Shown here one piece after another: positions 47,701 through 56,447 of a stretch of 64,000 nt of DNA. This DNA is from Branchiostoma floridae (taxonomy: Eukaryota; Chordata; Leptocardii; Amphioxiformes; Branchiostomatidae), in NCBI RefSeq assembly GCF_000003815.2, contig NC_049995.1:11858957-11922956 (forward strand). Reading direction: 5' to 3'. A program made the translations under genes and the position numbers. Every line of letters starts with the position of its first letter. The first letter of the stretch is position 1. Below the pieces are notes generated by a model. The model had not been told where the DNA came from and searched no databases. It saw only the letters and a list, made by a program, of their open reading frames with translations.

Positions 47701-48445
47701 ATGATTAATTAAATGATTATTTGGTTGATTGATTGATTGGTTGGTTGGTTGGTTGCTTGATTAATTACATGTTTGGTCGGTTGATTGAATAAAGTAGTGA
47801 CATTGAGTGTGTGAGAGTGAGTTAGTGAGAGTAAGTGAGTGAATGAGTTAATGCTTGTGTGAGTGAGTGAATGAGTGAGTAAGTTGTGGAATCATATTCT
47901 TATGTGAGTAAGAGTTTTAAAGTGTATGGCTACATCTGGAGCAACTCTGTTCTACGCTCCCCTCCAGCTTGTGGAGAGCCTCCGCTGCTGATGTCCTGCT
48001 CCGCCCTCCTGGCGCTACGACAGGCCGTACGAAGTGCACGGGCAGAAGTGGGACATGATGACTTCTTCCCGCTTGGTAATAAAAAAGATTCTGACAGTTT
48101 ATTTTAATCTATTCCTCTTGGCTATTCTAGCTCTGTTCTGTCCTTCGTTTGATCGCTTCTTCACGTCAGAAAAGCACGATAATAGAGAAATGATTCCTAT
48201 TTTAGTATTTCATGTCTGTCACTGATGGATGTCATTCGATACATTTGGAAGTAAATGTCCAATCTTTATCTAGTTGTGGAGATTTAATGGCCTTTAATGT
48301 TTAAGATAATCTTACAAGAAAGTTGGATGTGCAAAACAAACAAACAAACAAACAAATTTTGCAACTTTACATTTCAGATGGCCCTGCTACTGTGGAAGTG
48401 TGCCAGCAGAGGTGCCTGGTGGATGCCACTGACTTTTCACTCTGA
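26956..48445 (+). CDS. Molybdo-flavoenzyme of the xanthine dehydrogenase / aldehyde oxidase family, 33 exons
   Basis: A complete gene of 33 coding exons, about 1272 aa (family 1270-1340), in the order 2x[2Fe-2S] – FAD – molybdopterin. Such enzymes hydroxylate purines or aldehydes/N-heterocycles in the cytosol, passing electrons through the Fe-S centres to FAD. The three modules are listed separately with exon coordinates. All splice phases agree except in exon 6, where a 2-nt surplus breaks the frame. The Mo-site Glu (bovine Glu1261) is kept in CGEPPL, but the xanthine-binding Glu802 and Arg880 positions are Leu and Tyr, favouring an aldehyde-oxidase-like enzyme. The ATG at 26956 precedes [15 protein letters not shown], typical of the family start. 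A possible poly(A) signal AATAAA is at 49290-49295. Confidence 0.93.
27239..27275. repeat. Short near-perfect palindrome in oxidase intron 1
   Basis: 18-bp arms (27239-27256 and 27258-27275) are perfectly complementary around a single T. A stem-loop could form in DNA or RNA. No function is evident. Confidence 0.7.
27476..27566 (+). repeat. tRNA-like / tRNA-derived sequence
   Basis: Contains a consensus pol III B box GGTTCGATCCC at 27542-27552 inside a perfect T-arm (CCCGG … CCGGG), followed by TGACGGCGTG. The last bases can pair with CACGCC near 27476. The D-arm/A-box region is a poor match and the anticodon arm does not fold cleanly. It is more likely a tRNA-derived SINE or pseudo-tRNA than a working tRNA. 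Confidence 0.45.
28443..28786 (+). repeat. Tandem partial copies of oxidase exon 3 with acceptor
   Basis: The unit CCCCTCCCAG (acceptor) + TGCCTGTGCCCC… up to CACAGTGGAGGGG occurs at about 28440-28500, 28579-28639 and 28718-28778, period 139 bp. Only the third copy continues into the full exon 3. The two upstream copies run into GGATAAAGTG and have no GT donor at that point. The copies are nearly identical, so the duplication is recent or homogenised. Confidence 0.9.
30090..35604 (+). CDS. Oxidase exons 6-14: FAD module
   Basis: Exons 30090-30308 (frameshifted, followed by four tandem copies), 31826-31899, 32286-32426, 32925-33092, 33693-33770, 34203-34313, 34462-34528, 34741-34838, 35443-35604. 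Family landmarks: [15 protein letters not shown] and LVCGNTAAG (pyrophosphate-binding region), [10 protein letters not shown] aligned with the XDH SVGGNI loop, and the end of the domain [14 protein letters not shown]. Exon 6 in the frame of exon 5 hits TGA at 30153; removing one GT from GTGTG at about 30150-30154 restores a frame through to WYRP. The donor of the fifth exon-6 copy is GTGAGT, those of the others GTAAGG. Confidence 0.9.
30190..30897 (+). repeat. Five tandem copies of oxidase exon 6 with splice donor
   Basis: Five copies of the [18 protein letters not shown]…GNTAAG-coding block end at 30308, 30454, 30600, 30751 and 30897 (period 146-151 bp), each followed by a GT donor. Internal differences are mostly silent or conservative (for example HGTGQD versus HRAGQD). 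The spacer is TAAGGAAACTTTTATAAA… . Copy 1 carries the exon's unique 5' part and copy 5 the unique downstream intron, as expected from local tandem amplification. Confidence 0.92.
31086..31760. mobile_element. Foldback repeat (ACTCAAGCAAC…family) interrupted by a second element
   Basis: The left arm (AAGATACGCCAAATAACAGT, CAAGCAACAGGATATGA) and right arm (TCATATCAAGTTGCTTG…GAGTAACTGC) are inverted copies of each other. Related copies occur at 35043-35162, 40471-40592 and 57796-57906. Between the arms lies a separate inserted element at 31262-31623. Confidence 0.65.
31262..31623. mobile_element. GTACCTAAA-rich element with target duplication
   Basis: Ends GGAGCTGTGTACCTAAA … TTTAGGTACACAGCCCT are inverted repeats. 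The 9-bp word AGTGCATGG flanks both sides (31253-31261 and 31624-31632), consistent with a target duplication. The interior is full of GGTACAGGTAC words in both orientations. Non-coding, nested in another repeat within oxidase intron 6. Confidence 0.7.
35043..35162. repeat. Dispersed foldback repeat copy (compact)
   Basis: AGTTACTCAAGTCAAACAACTGGATATGAT … AATCATATCCAGTTGCTTG…GAGTAACTGC…GGTGTATCTTATT forms two inverted arms close together, the most compact copy of this family in the window. It lies in the intron between oxidase exons 13 and 14. Confidence 0.7.
36299..36728. other. Assembly gap (430 N)
   Basis: 430 N lie in the intron between oxidase exons 14 and 15. The flanking exons join in phase without missing family residues (…KLASKLQ | [10 protein letters not shown]…), so no exon needs to be hidden here. 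Confidence 0.99.
37083..48445 (+). CDS. Oxidase exons 15-33: molybdopterin (catalytic) module
   Basis: Exons 37083-37205, 37935-38021, 38325-38382, 38706-38855, 39308-39497, 40333-40437, 41440-41518, 41785-41899, 42786-42866, 43213-43377, 43643-43701, 44150-44311, 44699-44827, 45347-45480, 46000-46134, 46737-46860, 47428-47524, 47968-48075, 48378-48445. Landmarks in order: [69 protein letters not shown]. Phases are consistent throughout and the gene ends …[11 protein letters not shown]. The bovine XDH Glu802 position is Leu, Arg880 Tyr and Phe914 Pro, while the catalytic Glu1261 equivalent is present. A partial copy of the exon 30 start lies at about 46650. Confidence 0.94.
37610..37854. mobile_element. 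245-bp MITE with ~60-bp inverted termini
   Basis: AGAATTCTTGTACACAA…GGTTATACTTATTGTGCTTA…GTGTCTATCAGACA is repeated inverted as TGTCTGATAGACAC…TAAGCACAATAAGTATAACC…TTGTGTACAAGAATTCT. Long, well-conserved arms surround a ~115-bp centre. Non-coding, in the intron between oxidase exons 15 and 16. Confidence 0.85.
40471..40592. repeat. Dispersed foldback repeat copy (diverged)
   Basis: GTCGATGAAGGTAAGACATTCAG, AATAAGATATGCCAAATAGC and GCTTGAGTAATTGC match the family at 31086, 35043 and 57796, but the arms are more diverged. It begins about 30 nt after the oxidase exon 20 donor. Confidence 0.55.
41095..41350. repeat. Dispersed repeat with AAAGAACCCGCCAC core and internal direct repeat
   Basis: AAAGAACCCGCCACACGTGCG and GTGTGAGTGG match the repeat at 5690-5835. 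It is followed by two direct copies of TATTGAGGTCACCTGAGTGGC (about 41191 and 41249). Non-coding intronic sequence. Confidence 0.5.
41908..42309. mobile_element. Imperfect inverted-repeat element in oxidase intron 22
   Basis: GATTAGCCTTTGTACCATCCGGAAAGTAGTT… at the left and its imperfect complement …ACTACTACCCGGCG…TATCCAGGCTAATC at the right give arms of about 40 bp. No open frame and no clear target duplication. It begins only 9 bp after the exon 22 donor. Confidence 0.55.
46145..46375. repeat. Dispersed repeat with AAAGAACCCACCAC core, longer copy
   Basis: Starts near GGGAGACAAGTCTTAAGG…CTTTACACGACTTTCCTCAC, runs through GAGAAGAGCCACACCTTGCGCATGTT and AAAGAACCCACCACAC, and ends GTGTGGGTGGATTAAA. 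The same first block is found near 37310-37345 and the second near 5740-5830. It lies just after the oxidase exon 29 donor. Confidence 0.6.
46641..46672 (+). repeat. Partial copy of the oxidase exon 30 start
   Basis: ATATTTCAG followed by CCTGAACCCAGATGT repeats the acceptor and first 15 nt of exon 30 (46737) 88 bp upstream, then diverges (AAACAGTCCC). It could act as a decoy acceptor. Confidence 0.75.
47700..47882. repeat. Simple repeats (GATT/GGTT)n and (GAGT)n
   Basis: A run of TTGATTGATTGGTTGGTTGGTTGG is followed by GAGTGAGTTAGTGAGAG… and GTGAGTGAGTGAATGAGTGAGT. These are two interrupted tetranucleotide tracts directly upstream of oxidase exon 32. Confidence 0.85.
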
Positions 48446-51078
48446 AGGAACTATTATGATATAAAGATTATCACAGACAGAAATATTGGCATAGTTAATC
48501 CCCAATTAGTGTAAGATCAAGTTGAGAAACGACCACAATGAAACAGTAACATCTTACTGTACAATTGGCATGCATAGTTAAGTTACATGTTACATTTGTT
48601 GAACGATGATATGACTATTTTTGTTGAGGATATACCCCTTTACTCAAATGCCCTGGCAAAGATGATGGTGATGTTTGGGCAATGACGGACTTACGATTTA
48701 AGTAAGGATTAGGGTTATGGTTAGGGTTAAGATGATCTTACAACATCTTGGAACAAATGGGTGTGAGGAGACAAAAGGATAGAACTTAACACAGTTTTGA
48801 AAATGTTCTTTGTAGAAATAATGATACATGTACAATGATCTGGAATTTTGGAACACATTTATTCTTCTTAAACATGGATATAGTTGAAAAATAGCCTTGA
48901 ATTCTTCATGAATAGTTTCATCAGGTTGATAACTTGAGCACTGAGTATCAATGTTCTCTGTACATAACCAATAGCAATTAATACTGCGCTGGTTCACCTT
49001 TATCCTCTAGATAACTGCATATGCACCCATTGTTGTTGATAACTGTATATTTGGGGATTTTGGTAGTCCTGCTACCTTAGGGCAGTAATGACTGCAGTGA
49101 TACTTTCCACTGCCAGGTGGCACTGCAGTGGGACAATTACAGTCCCTAACATATTGTTATCACACAGTATCTCATAATACAAAGGTATCGTGGAAAATTT
49201 TCAGTTTGTTTAAAATAATCAAAGGTATTCTGGGTGAAATGGTGTATGTTATATTGATTGCAATAATGTTACCTCTCAACTATATTCACAATAAAAACGG
49301 TTAAAATCAATCCTCATAACTATTCTATTTATTGAGTATCAACAACCAGGGCACAGTGTATAGAATCAAAGTAAAATATATACCACTGAATTGTAAGTAA
49401 AGTGACAGTATTGGGAACTTTGCATAGGTCTGTGAATATTTTCCAAAAGAATGCACAGCGTGCACCTTACATCTGCTTGAAGATTATGTGAATGAGCATG
49501 CCCCGAATGGTCCGCTATGTTCACAGCGGGTTTGACAGATGCCCCATGTGTGTGTGTCTCGTCCGTGCTGACGACACTTTCAGACGATATTTGTGTGTTT
49601 TCCTCGGTCTTCCTCTCAAAAACTGTACCGTTTTACATGGTCTGTGTCGTCAAGGTTCAGAAATAAGCTTGTCATGGGAACGGGGCTTCACTAAGAAGCC
49701 CACAGGTAGCTCCTGACGGCAGTGCTCGGGCTTGGAACGCTTCTCCACCGAAGATAACGGTACACTAGTCCCGGTGGTGGTCCCGACGGAATAGAATTCT
49801 ACAGGTTCGTGTCTGTCTTTACAAATTTTGCCGCAACTTCTTAGATTTAACGATGTACAGATTTAACGATGATAAGAAGTAACTGGTTGTCCCAAAGGTA
49901 GACTTCTTTTTCTGTGCAAGTTCGTAGTTCGCATACCGTTATTTGACCCTGAGATTCAAGGAGGGAGGGGGGCGATTTATTAAAAATAATGTCAAATCTC
50001 TGCTCTCTCTAAATCACGTTTATTCCCGAAAAAAAGACGAAACCAAAACCTCACCACCGTAGCTGACATCAGACATCCATTGTGATAAATGATTTTCACC
50101 GAAGCAAATCTGTAGTACTTACGTTTGCGGTGATCTGTGCGTGTAAGATGAATTATTCAGAACGTCCCTTTGTTTGCTGGCGCCCAGCCGTGAGATGACA
50201 CTGGGAGGGTGTGAGCACGGATTTACACACTTTAAATGGGATCAAACCCTCCTGTAATCCAATTTTCATACGTATGACAATGCAGGCATTGTGTCTGGGT
50301 AGGAAATGGCATACTCAGGATTTTTTGATGGCGAGAATTGATTGAAGGCCTGGTGGTATTTTGATTTACCCCCACTGGTGTCTTTATTTTATTACGAGTA
50401 TTGCGTTAATGGCATACCTCTGGAAGACCACCCAGTCATTCTCTTTTCCTTCTCTCTTTCTTCCTCTCTGTCTGTCTTTCTTTTTTCCTCTATCTATTTC
50501 TCGCTTTCTCATTTCAAGTTCAACTACTATTTTTTTCTCTATCCCTCCCTCTCTCTCTCCACGACAGCTTGCATGTAAAACACTGTAAGCATCCCGTTTC
50601 CCCTTTTCACAGAATTGAAACCCTTTGAAAAATAAATAACTAGTACTAAGCTAGTCACAGTAACATTACATGTGTGAGTACTAAATGTAAGAGTACTAAG
50701 ACATCCAAGAATGAAATTTGTACAAAATATCTATGTGGCCCCACACGATAGATGTTTTTGAGGTCTGGCTGGGGTCTGGTATCCAGGCTGAAGATACCTA
50801 AAATACTGCAAGCCAAAACATACCCCCACTCCATGTTTTTGTTTTGTTTCTCAGCTAAGTTGACATTCAAAACAATGAAAAATCCTCAGCTAATTCCCAT
50901 AACATCAGTTATTTACCCTGGTAAGGTCAGATGTCCAAATGGAAATTCCAACATTCCCAATTCAACAAGCTCGACTTCACAACCACAATCATATGGCTTC
51001 TAGCTGCTTCTTGCAAATTGGAACATTTTGGATCAACCTGCTTCAATCATTATCAAGCAGATGTAGAGGCTCTGGCTT
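48446..51078. other. 3' UTR of the oxidase and intergenic DNA
   Basis: Probable 3' UTR up to the AATAAA at 49290-49295, then intergenic sequence. A long pyrimidine-rich tract (TTCTCTTTTCC, CTTTCTTCC, CTGTCTGTC words) spans about 50435-50575. The stretch 49700-49990 is richer in CpG than its surroundings, but no exon could be supported. Confidence 0.4.
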
Positions 51079-51086
51079 GTTTGGAG

Positions 51087-52268
51087 TAGCCTCCTTCACC
51101 GGCCTCTCTGGGAAGCTTGGCAATTTTTTTTTTTGGGGGGGGGGGGGGGCGGTTAAGTCCATTCCCGATTTTTAACCGGGAAAATGCCGGGAAAGGAATA
51201 TATGCCGGGAAAGGAAAATACACCGGAAAACTTGTACGGGCTAAGCGAAATCGGCTTCCCAGGAGGCCTGCTACTTGTCGCTATCTACAAACGCCATAAT
51301 GATTAAAAATGCCTTTCAAACGGCCAATTAATGTATTCCCCAGAAGTTATTCCCACTGCCGCGAGAAGCAATTCACACTTCAACGTTAATAGTGCACGGC
51401 CACCCCGAAGCGTGCCACAAACCTACGTAACATTACCGGAAACCGTGCACAGACTGCCTGCCTTTGTCACTTCCAGAGTTACAATAATTGATACAACAGT
51501 TTGAATAATTGATACACGTGCAAAACTTACATTTCAGATCAGTGTAAAACATTTTTTCCAGTGGGTTTAAAACATACTTTCATACACCATCGATGATCCG
51601 ACTGGCAATCTGAATGGGGAGGTGGGCGAGAGTTACGTAAAAAGACGGTCGCTCGATCTCGAAAAATACAAAAAACGATTTCCCACACGTAATGCAAACA
51701 AGCCTTGCCTGATCAGCAACAAGGGCATGAAGTGGCGAGATGACGATGACCATGGTGGGTTCTCTGGCAATCGACGGCAAAATCTGATAGCAGAGCGACT
51801 TGCCTTGGCCTGTAGCAAGGCCAAGAAAACAATCATTGCCTTCGCAGACCACAGCAATGGCCAGGGATAGTCCTTCCCTCAACTCGGGGAAGCTCTTTCG
51901 TACATGATGGGAAGTTCCAGCGGAGTTTTTCTACGGTAAATACTCGTTTTCAAATGAGCCGTGTTTTGAAATGCGTGACCCGACGACCGTTACAAAGTTA
52001 TGGGTCATCGCGCAACGGGATGTGTGCCGGGCTGCCAGTGCTGGACGCGTTTATGACGGGAAGTTCGCACATCCATACCAAATGGTGATAAGTGTTTTTT
52101 AATAGGGCTTTGTAGATAGCGACAAGTAGCAGGCCTACTGGGAAGCCGATTTCGCCTAGCCCGTACAAGGTTTCCGGTGTATATTCCTTTCCCGGCATAT
52201 ATTCCTTTCCCGGCATATTCCCGGTTAAAAATTGCCAAGCTTCCCAGAGAGGCCGGTGAAGGAGGCTA
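51087..52268. mobile_element. 1.18-kb DNA transposon with long TIRs, 8-bp target duplication and a helicase fragment
   Basis: GTTTGGAG flanks both ends exactly (51079-51086 and 52269-52276). The termini TAGCCTCCTTCACCGGCC … GGCCGGTGAAGGAGGCTA begin inverted repeats of roughly 185-210 bp that include repeated GCCGGGAAAGGAATATA words. The left arm has gained a T/G homopolymer run (51126-51150). The ~790-bp interior carries a minus-strand RecQ-like helicase fragment. No transposase was seen, so this is a non-autonomous or deleted copy. An 8-bp duplication fits hAT, P or Zisupton-type elements; the superfamily is not settled. Confidence 0.88.
51580..51930 (-). pseudogene. RecQ-like superfamily II helicase fragment inside the transposon
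   Basis: An open frame of about 115 residues carries helicase motif I in RecQ form (CFLGLATGQGKSLCYQILP) and motif Ia (VIVISPLHALVADQ). Motifs II-VI (DExH and beyond) are absent, and the frame has no good ATG (upstream TAG, first candidate TTG). Downstream residues do not match helicases. It cannot be an active helicase. It is either the remnant of an element-encoded helicase or a captured host fragment. Confidence 0.75.
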
Positions 52269-52276
52269 GTTTGGAG

Positions 52277-55200
52277 ATCCTTTTACAGCATTATAACTTA
52301 CTATTACTGTAATCTTGGAATATTTCACAGCAATTCATGACAATGAGACTATATGTATTTTCTACGTATGCAGGACTGTGTAACAGAATTGTCCAATCGT
52401 GAACTTAAATCACAAGCGAAAACGCTTTTTTCTATATAGTTCCCTAAGTTCTACCCGTAAAATTAAATGTAGGTCCCCGGGAAAATACATGAAAATGAAT
52501 TTGCTATACATGTGTTCTAGTAGTAGTGCATTTTTTCTTCTTATTGGGTGAAAGAAGTCAATGCCATATACATGTATTTAGATCTACTTGAGGATAACTT
52601 CATAGTGGGACATTGTTGAAATGTTGTTTATATCTACAGTACTACTACTAGCTATTGTAGTAGGGGTCAACTGTACATTCCAGACTATGATGTCAGTGGC
52701 TGGTTGCCCTTTTGGCTGGACACCATATTTGTGGTGACTTCTATGAAGGTTAGCTCACCACTGAAGTATTCCTGGGCACCCAAACATGGACAGGAGACGT
52801 CCCAAAACTAATCTAATCATGGAGGAAGTGGCATCCAAAACTTATCACTGTAAATCTAGAAATATTAGTATTGGTACAGGGTTTGTTATTATAGGTGACT
52901 ATTCTTCAAGTTCAAGCAGATCCTAAGGTAGCATAAGATACATTTTGTAGTATCAAAAGCTGCCAGAAGAGTGTATCCTCTGGTAGGAAAACGCAAGTTC
53001 CTAGGCCAGCTTCACTCCTCAGGCAGCTTTTGATACTGTCTTAGGCTACCGTAGGATCTTCTTGGAGATTAACAGGTGACCTCTCCGTCATTAATTCATG
53101 ATGATATGAATAAAGTCATTTCCATTTTATTGCTATAGAATTCAAATCTCCACAAAAATACATGTATTTAGCCTGGTTGCCATCCTCCGCAGTGCCTCTA
53201 GCTCAATCCTTTTCAAGTTTTATTGCATGGGCAGTTACTACAGCCAACGAGGTTATCCTTATTGAGTTATGCAGCGTATGTCACCCATATTTTCCCAAAT
53301 AAAGCAATTGGTACTGGTAGTGTTCCATTGACATATGTTGTTACATGTTAGATTTATCTAAGGAGATCAAAAATCAATGATTTACTAGTATCTAATATTT
53401 ATTTTTCTTTATTTGAGAGATAAGGACTTAAAAGAGGTGCAAATGAGTTGACAGATTAGCTAAGCAAACAGACAGATAATCATCAGTAGATTAATATCTA
53501 AATGATAGGATTGGGTCACAGGTTAATGCCCCAGGGTAAATAATCTAATCACCAGAGAGATCAAAGTTACAGATAGCCATATAGGGGGTCTAGATGGAAA
53601 CCTTAGGGGGCCTAGACTAGTAGATGGAAACCTTTCCTTGTTGGCCTATGATAAATATGTGGTGACAAACAATTAGAAACTTAGAAAGGTAGTGTAAATT
53701 TGAATGCCATAGAAGGTGGTATACACGTACAGTTTTGCATGTGAAAAGTGAAATTTGCGGGCAAATTCATATACTTACAAAAAAAATTGGGGTGCTTTTA
53801 CTTATAAAAATGATTCTGCAATGCAAGTTATACATATTTGTGATGTCATGATTTCGATGTCGGTAGAACGCTGTTAAAAGCGCAGAAGTAAAACCATAGC
53901 AAACATCTCAAAATCTATTGGAAACCAGGCCTACTTGTACGACCTCCATGGCCAATATGTTTCTTATTACTAACTGAACTTCTGCTTTCGCCCTGAGATA
54001 CACATGTATCAGCACTGCTGTGAATTAATTCACACTTGGAGTTGGTAACTTACACCCTGACTGTAAATCTAAACCACCTGTTAAAGGAACACACTTGCCA
54101 ACTGAAGCTCTTTAGTAGTAGTCTTACTAATACTAGTCTTGATCTTGAAATGAAACCGTAGATATGCAGAATTGTTTCAACCATGAACTTGAAAAATACT
54201 CTTTTCCCATTCTAGTACCTGTGAATTTGAGTCAGCCCTTCGGAAATAAAATTGCTCTACAGTACATTGTACAGAAGGTTGTTTGCTTGATTGTAGAAAA
54301 AAAACACATGTTTATTTTGATTTTTCAATTCAATGACCCCACCTGGCCTCAAGTATACTTTCTCCAAAGACCCCTGTCACAATCATGATTTGTTAAGATT
54401 GATGATGAAAGGTTTGCACATGTAGGTCAACAGATGTTATGTCTGGACACAGGCTGGCAAGGGTATAACTCCAGAAACTTGAACTGTTGTCTTGAAGTTA
54501 ATTTGATAGAAATGGAGCCAAGGAGGGGAGATGTGTTCTCCAACTTCCAAGCAGATGTTAGAGGGCTACATTGTTACATTTCCTACTCCTACAGTACTAC
54601 TAGCTGCCTGTTTTTGTCACAAAATGGAGCCTCTCAAGCAGAACAAGTAGCTAAGATTAGTAAGAAAATTGTCCCCCCACATCAATCTGAAATGCTTGCC
54701 AATGTATTTGCTTTTAAGTTTGTATGATAACGAATCGATTTTATCATGGGCCTTCATGGCTGTTTTTAATGTATATAAATGTAAATGGTGGCGCAATTCA
54801 GCTACTGCTGCTATGCCGTGCATCTGTAAATAAAACTTGTCAAAACTTGTCGTCCCTTGTCCCTTGACAAAGACTGGATTTTAGCAGTCGAGATTTGGGA
54901 ATGTGAGTGTGAGTCCAATTTCTTTAAAACTTACAGTTCGACAAAAATGATTGTGTTATTGCAATTATAGATTCTATTTAGTTTTACAATGTAGATAAAT
55001 GTATCTTAATATACCCAGGCTTGGTTAGCTTAGGGATTACGGTTTGACAACACGGAAGTGAACTGACTAGGGTTAATCATGTTGACTGAGCAGTGGTGGC
55101 AGTTCTATGTTTAACTGCAATGTTTGCTGAAGGGGTGTTTCTAACCAAAGCTGTACAAACTGGCTGGTGGGACAACATGGGCTAAGTCTATAGACTCCAC

Positions 55201-55791
55201 ACTGTACCAGTCTGTTTGTGACAGCTATGAACAGCACTGTCCAACCTGTACAACCTGTACATGTACAAGTGGCTACTAGAGCCAAGCAGATGTTCAGCTA
55301 TGACTGAATTTTGACATGTTTTTAAGCATTTTTGTCAGGCTTTCTATTTTGTACTGTTTTCCTCATGTGACTGGCTGACAGACATGAAGAAAAAGGTACA
55401 AAGTAGAGAGCCTGAAAACACGTCAAAGAACAGCTGGACCCGAATCTCTGTGTGGAGATTACAAGTGGCCACCTATATGTAATGACCACCATGCCAGTGT
55501 GATTGTGGCACATGCAGCATTATATATTATTAATATTACATGTGATATTCAATTCATATTTTTTATGTGGAAGTCTTACATATGAGTTTTTAAATTATGA
55601 GAAACGTCAGTGCAAAAATAATGAAATCATTTTTTTCCAAAGACCTACATTTTGTCACTGCACTGCCATATGTTTTCCCTTATCCCCTTGAATCAGTCCT
55701 TACCGTCCAACCCAATTCTTTCCATTTCTAGCAGCGACAAGTACCTAAATAGGTATGCACAAGTGTAACGCTGACTTACCTACGTAGACGT
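52277..55791. other. Intergenic stretch with one foldback repeat
   Basis: AT-rich, no supported gene. A foldback lies at 52913-53063 (CAAGCAGATCCTAAGGTAGC … TCAAAAGCTGCC / GGCAGCTTTTGA … GGCTACCGTAGGATCTTCTTG). A short internal repeat GTCTAGATGGAAACCTTA / CTAGTAGATGGAAACCTTT lies near 53588-53633. Open frames of 60-100 codons here lack splice context and look random. Confidence 0.4.
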
Positions 55792-55805
55792 GTTACCGTG
55801 GCAAC
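55792..55805. promoter_or_regulatory. RFX X-box-like motif upstream of the mucin-like gene
   Basis: GTTACCGTGGCAAC fits the RFX half-site pair GTNRCC-N2-RGYAAC exactly. It is followed at once by a second, one-mismatch copy (ATTACCATGGCAAC, about 55810-55823). It lies about 640 bp before the ATG of the mucin-like gene. Binding is inferred from motif only. Confidence 0.45.
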
Positions 55806-56447
55806 AGGATTACCATGGCAACAGGATTACCTAACACTCAGTCTCACTTTCACTGGTCAGATTAGAACTCCAAATAAGGCAATATCTTGCCTGATAGCAG
55901 GTGAAATTCTCAGGCCAGTGACAGGTCTTATTCTTAAGTCTACACGTATGTTTTTTTCCTGCATGATATTTTTGTACAGTACTACAGTACTAAGTTCCTA
56001 TAATTCTATATTTCCTTCACACTCATATTTTAGGTAAGTATTATTCCAAATGTGGAAGTGTAATTGATATGATTGTGATATTATTTAACACAAACATAGT
56101 CTACAAATTTTACATGGGTGATTTGAACTGACTTACTGCATTTGTATATATTTTGGCTCAGATGCTACATTGGTACATCCTTTATTTGTAATAACAGTAA
56201 CACTGCCTAACATTATCCATTCCTGTACCCTAAACCTTTGTATCAGTACATGTACCTTTTCCTGATGTTATCTTAGGTACAGATCCCTTAGCATCCGTCG
56301 CAGACTTCAAGTGAGCTGCCTTTTATTTTATTTTTTTTGCTTGAAGTCTGAGATGGAGTCTACCATTACAGATCCCTAATGTAGACACATAATGTATATT
56401 CAGGTGATACGTCAGTACATGATATTTGTTATCTCCCCACAGATAAG

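Noticed and set aside
51580-51882. Working RecQ helicase gene
   Set aside because: Only motifs I and Ia are present, no DExH box or later motifs, no proper start, and it lies between transposon ends.
54434-54727. 97-codon plus-strand frame as a gene
   Set aside because: No homology recognised, no splice or codon evidence, AT-rich context; compatible with chance.
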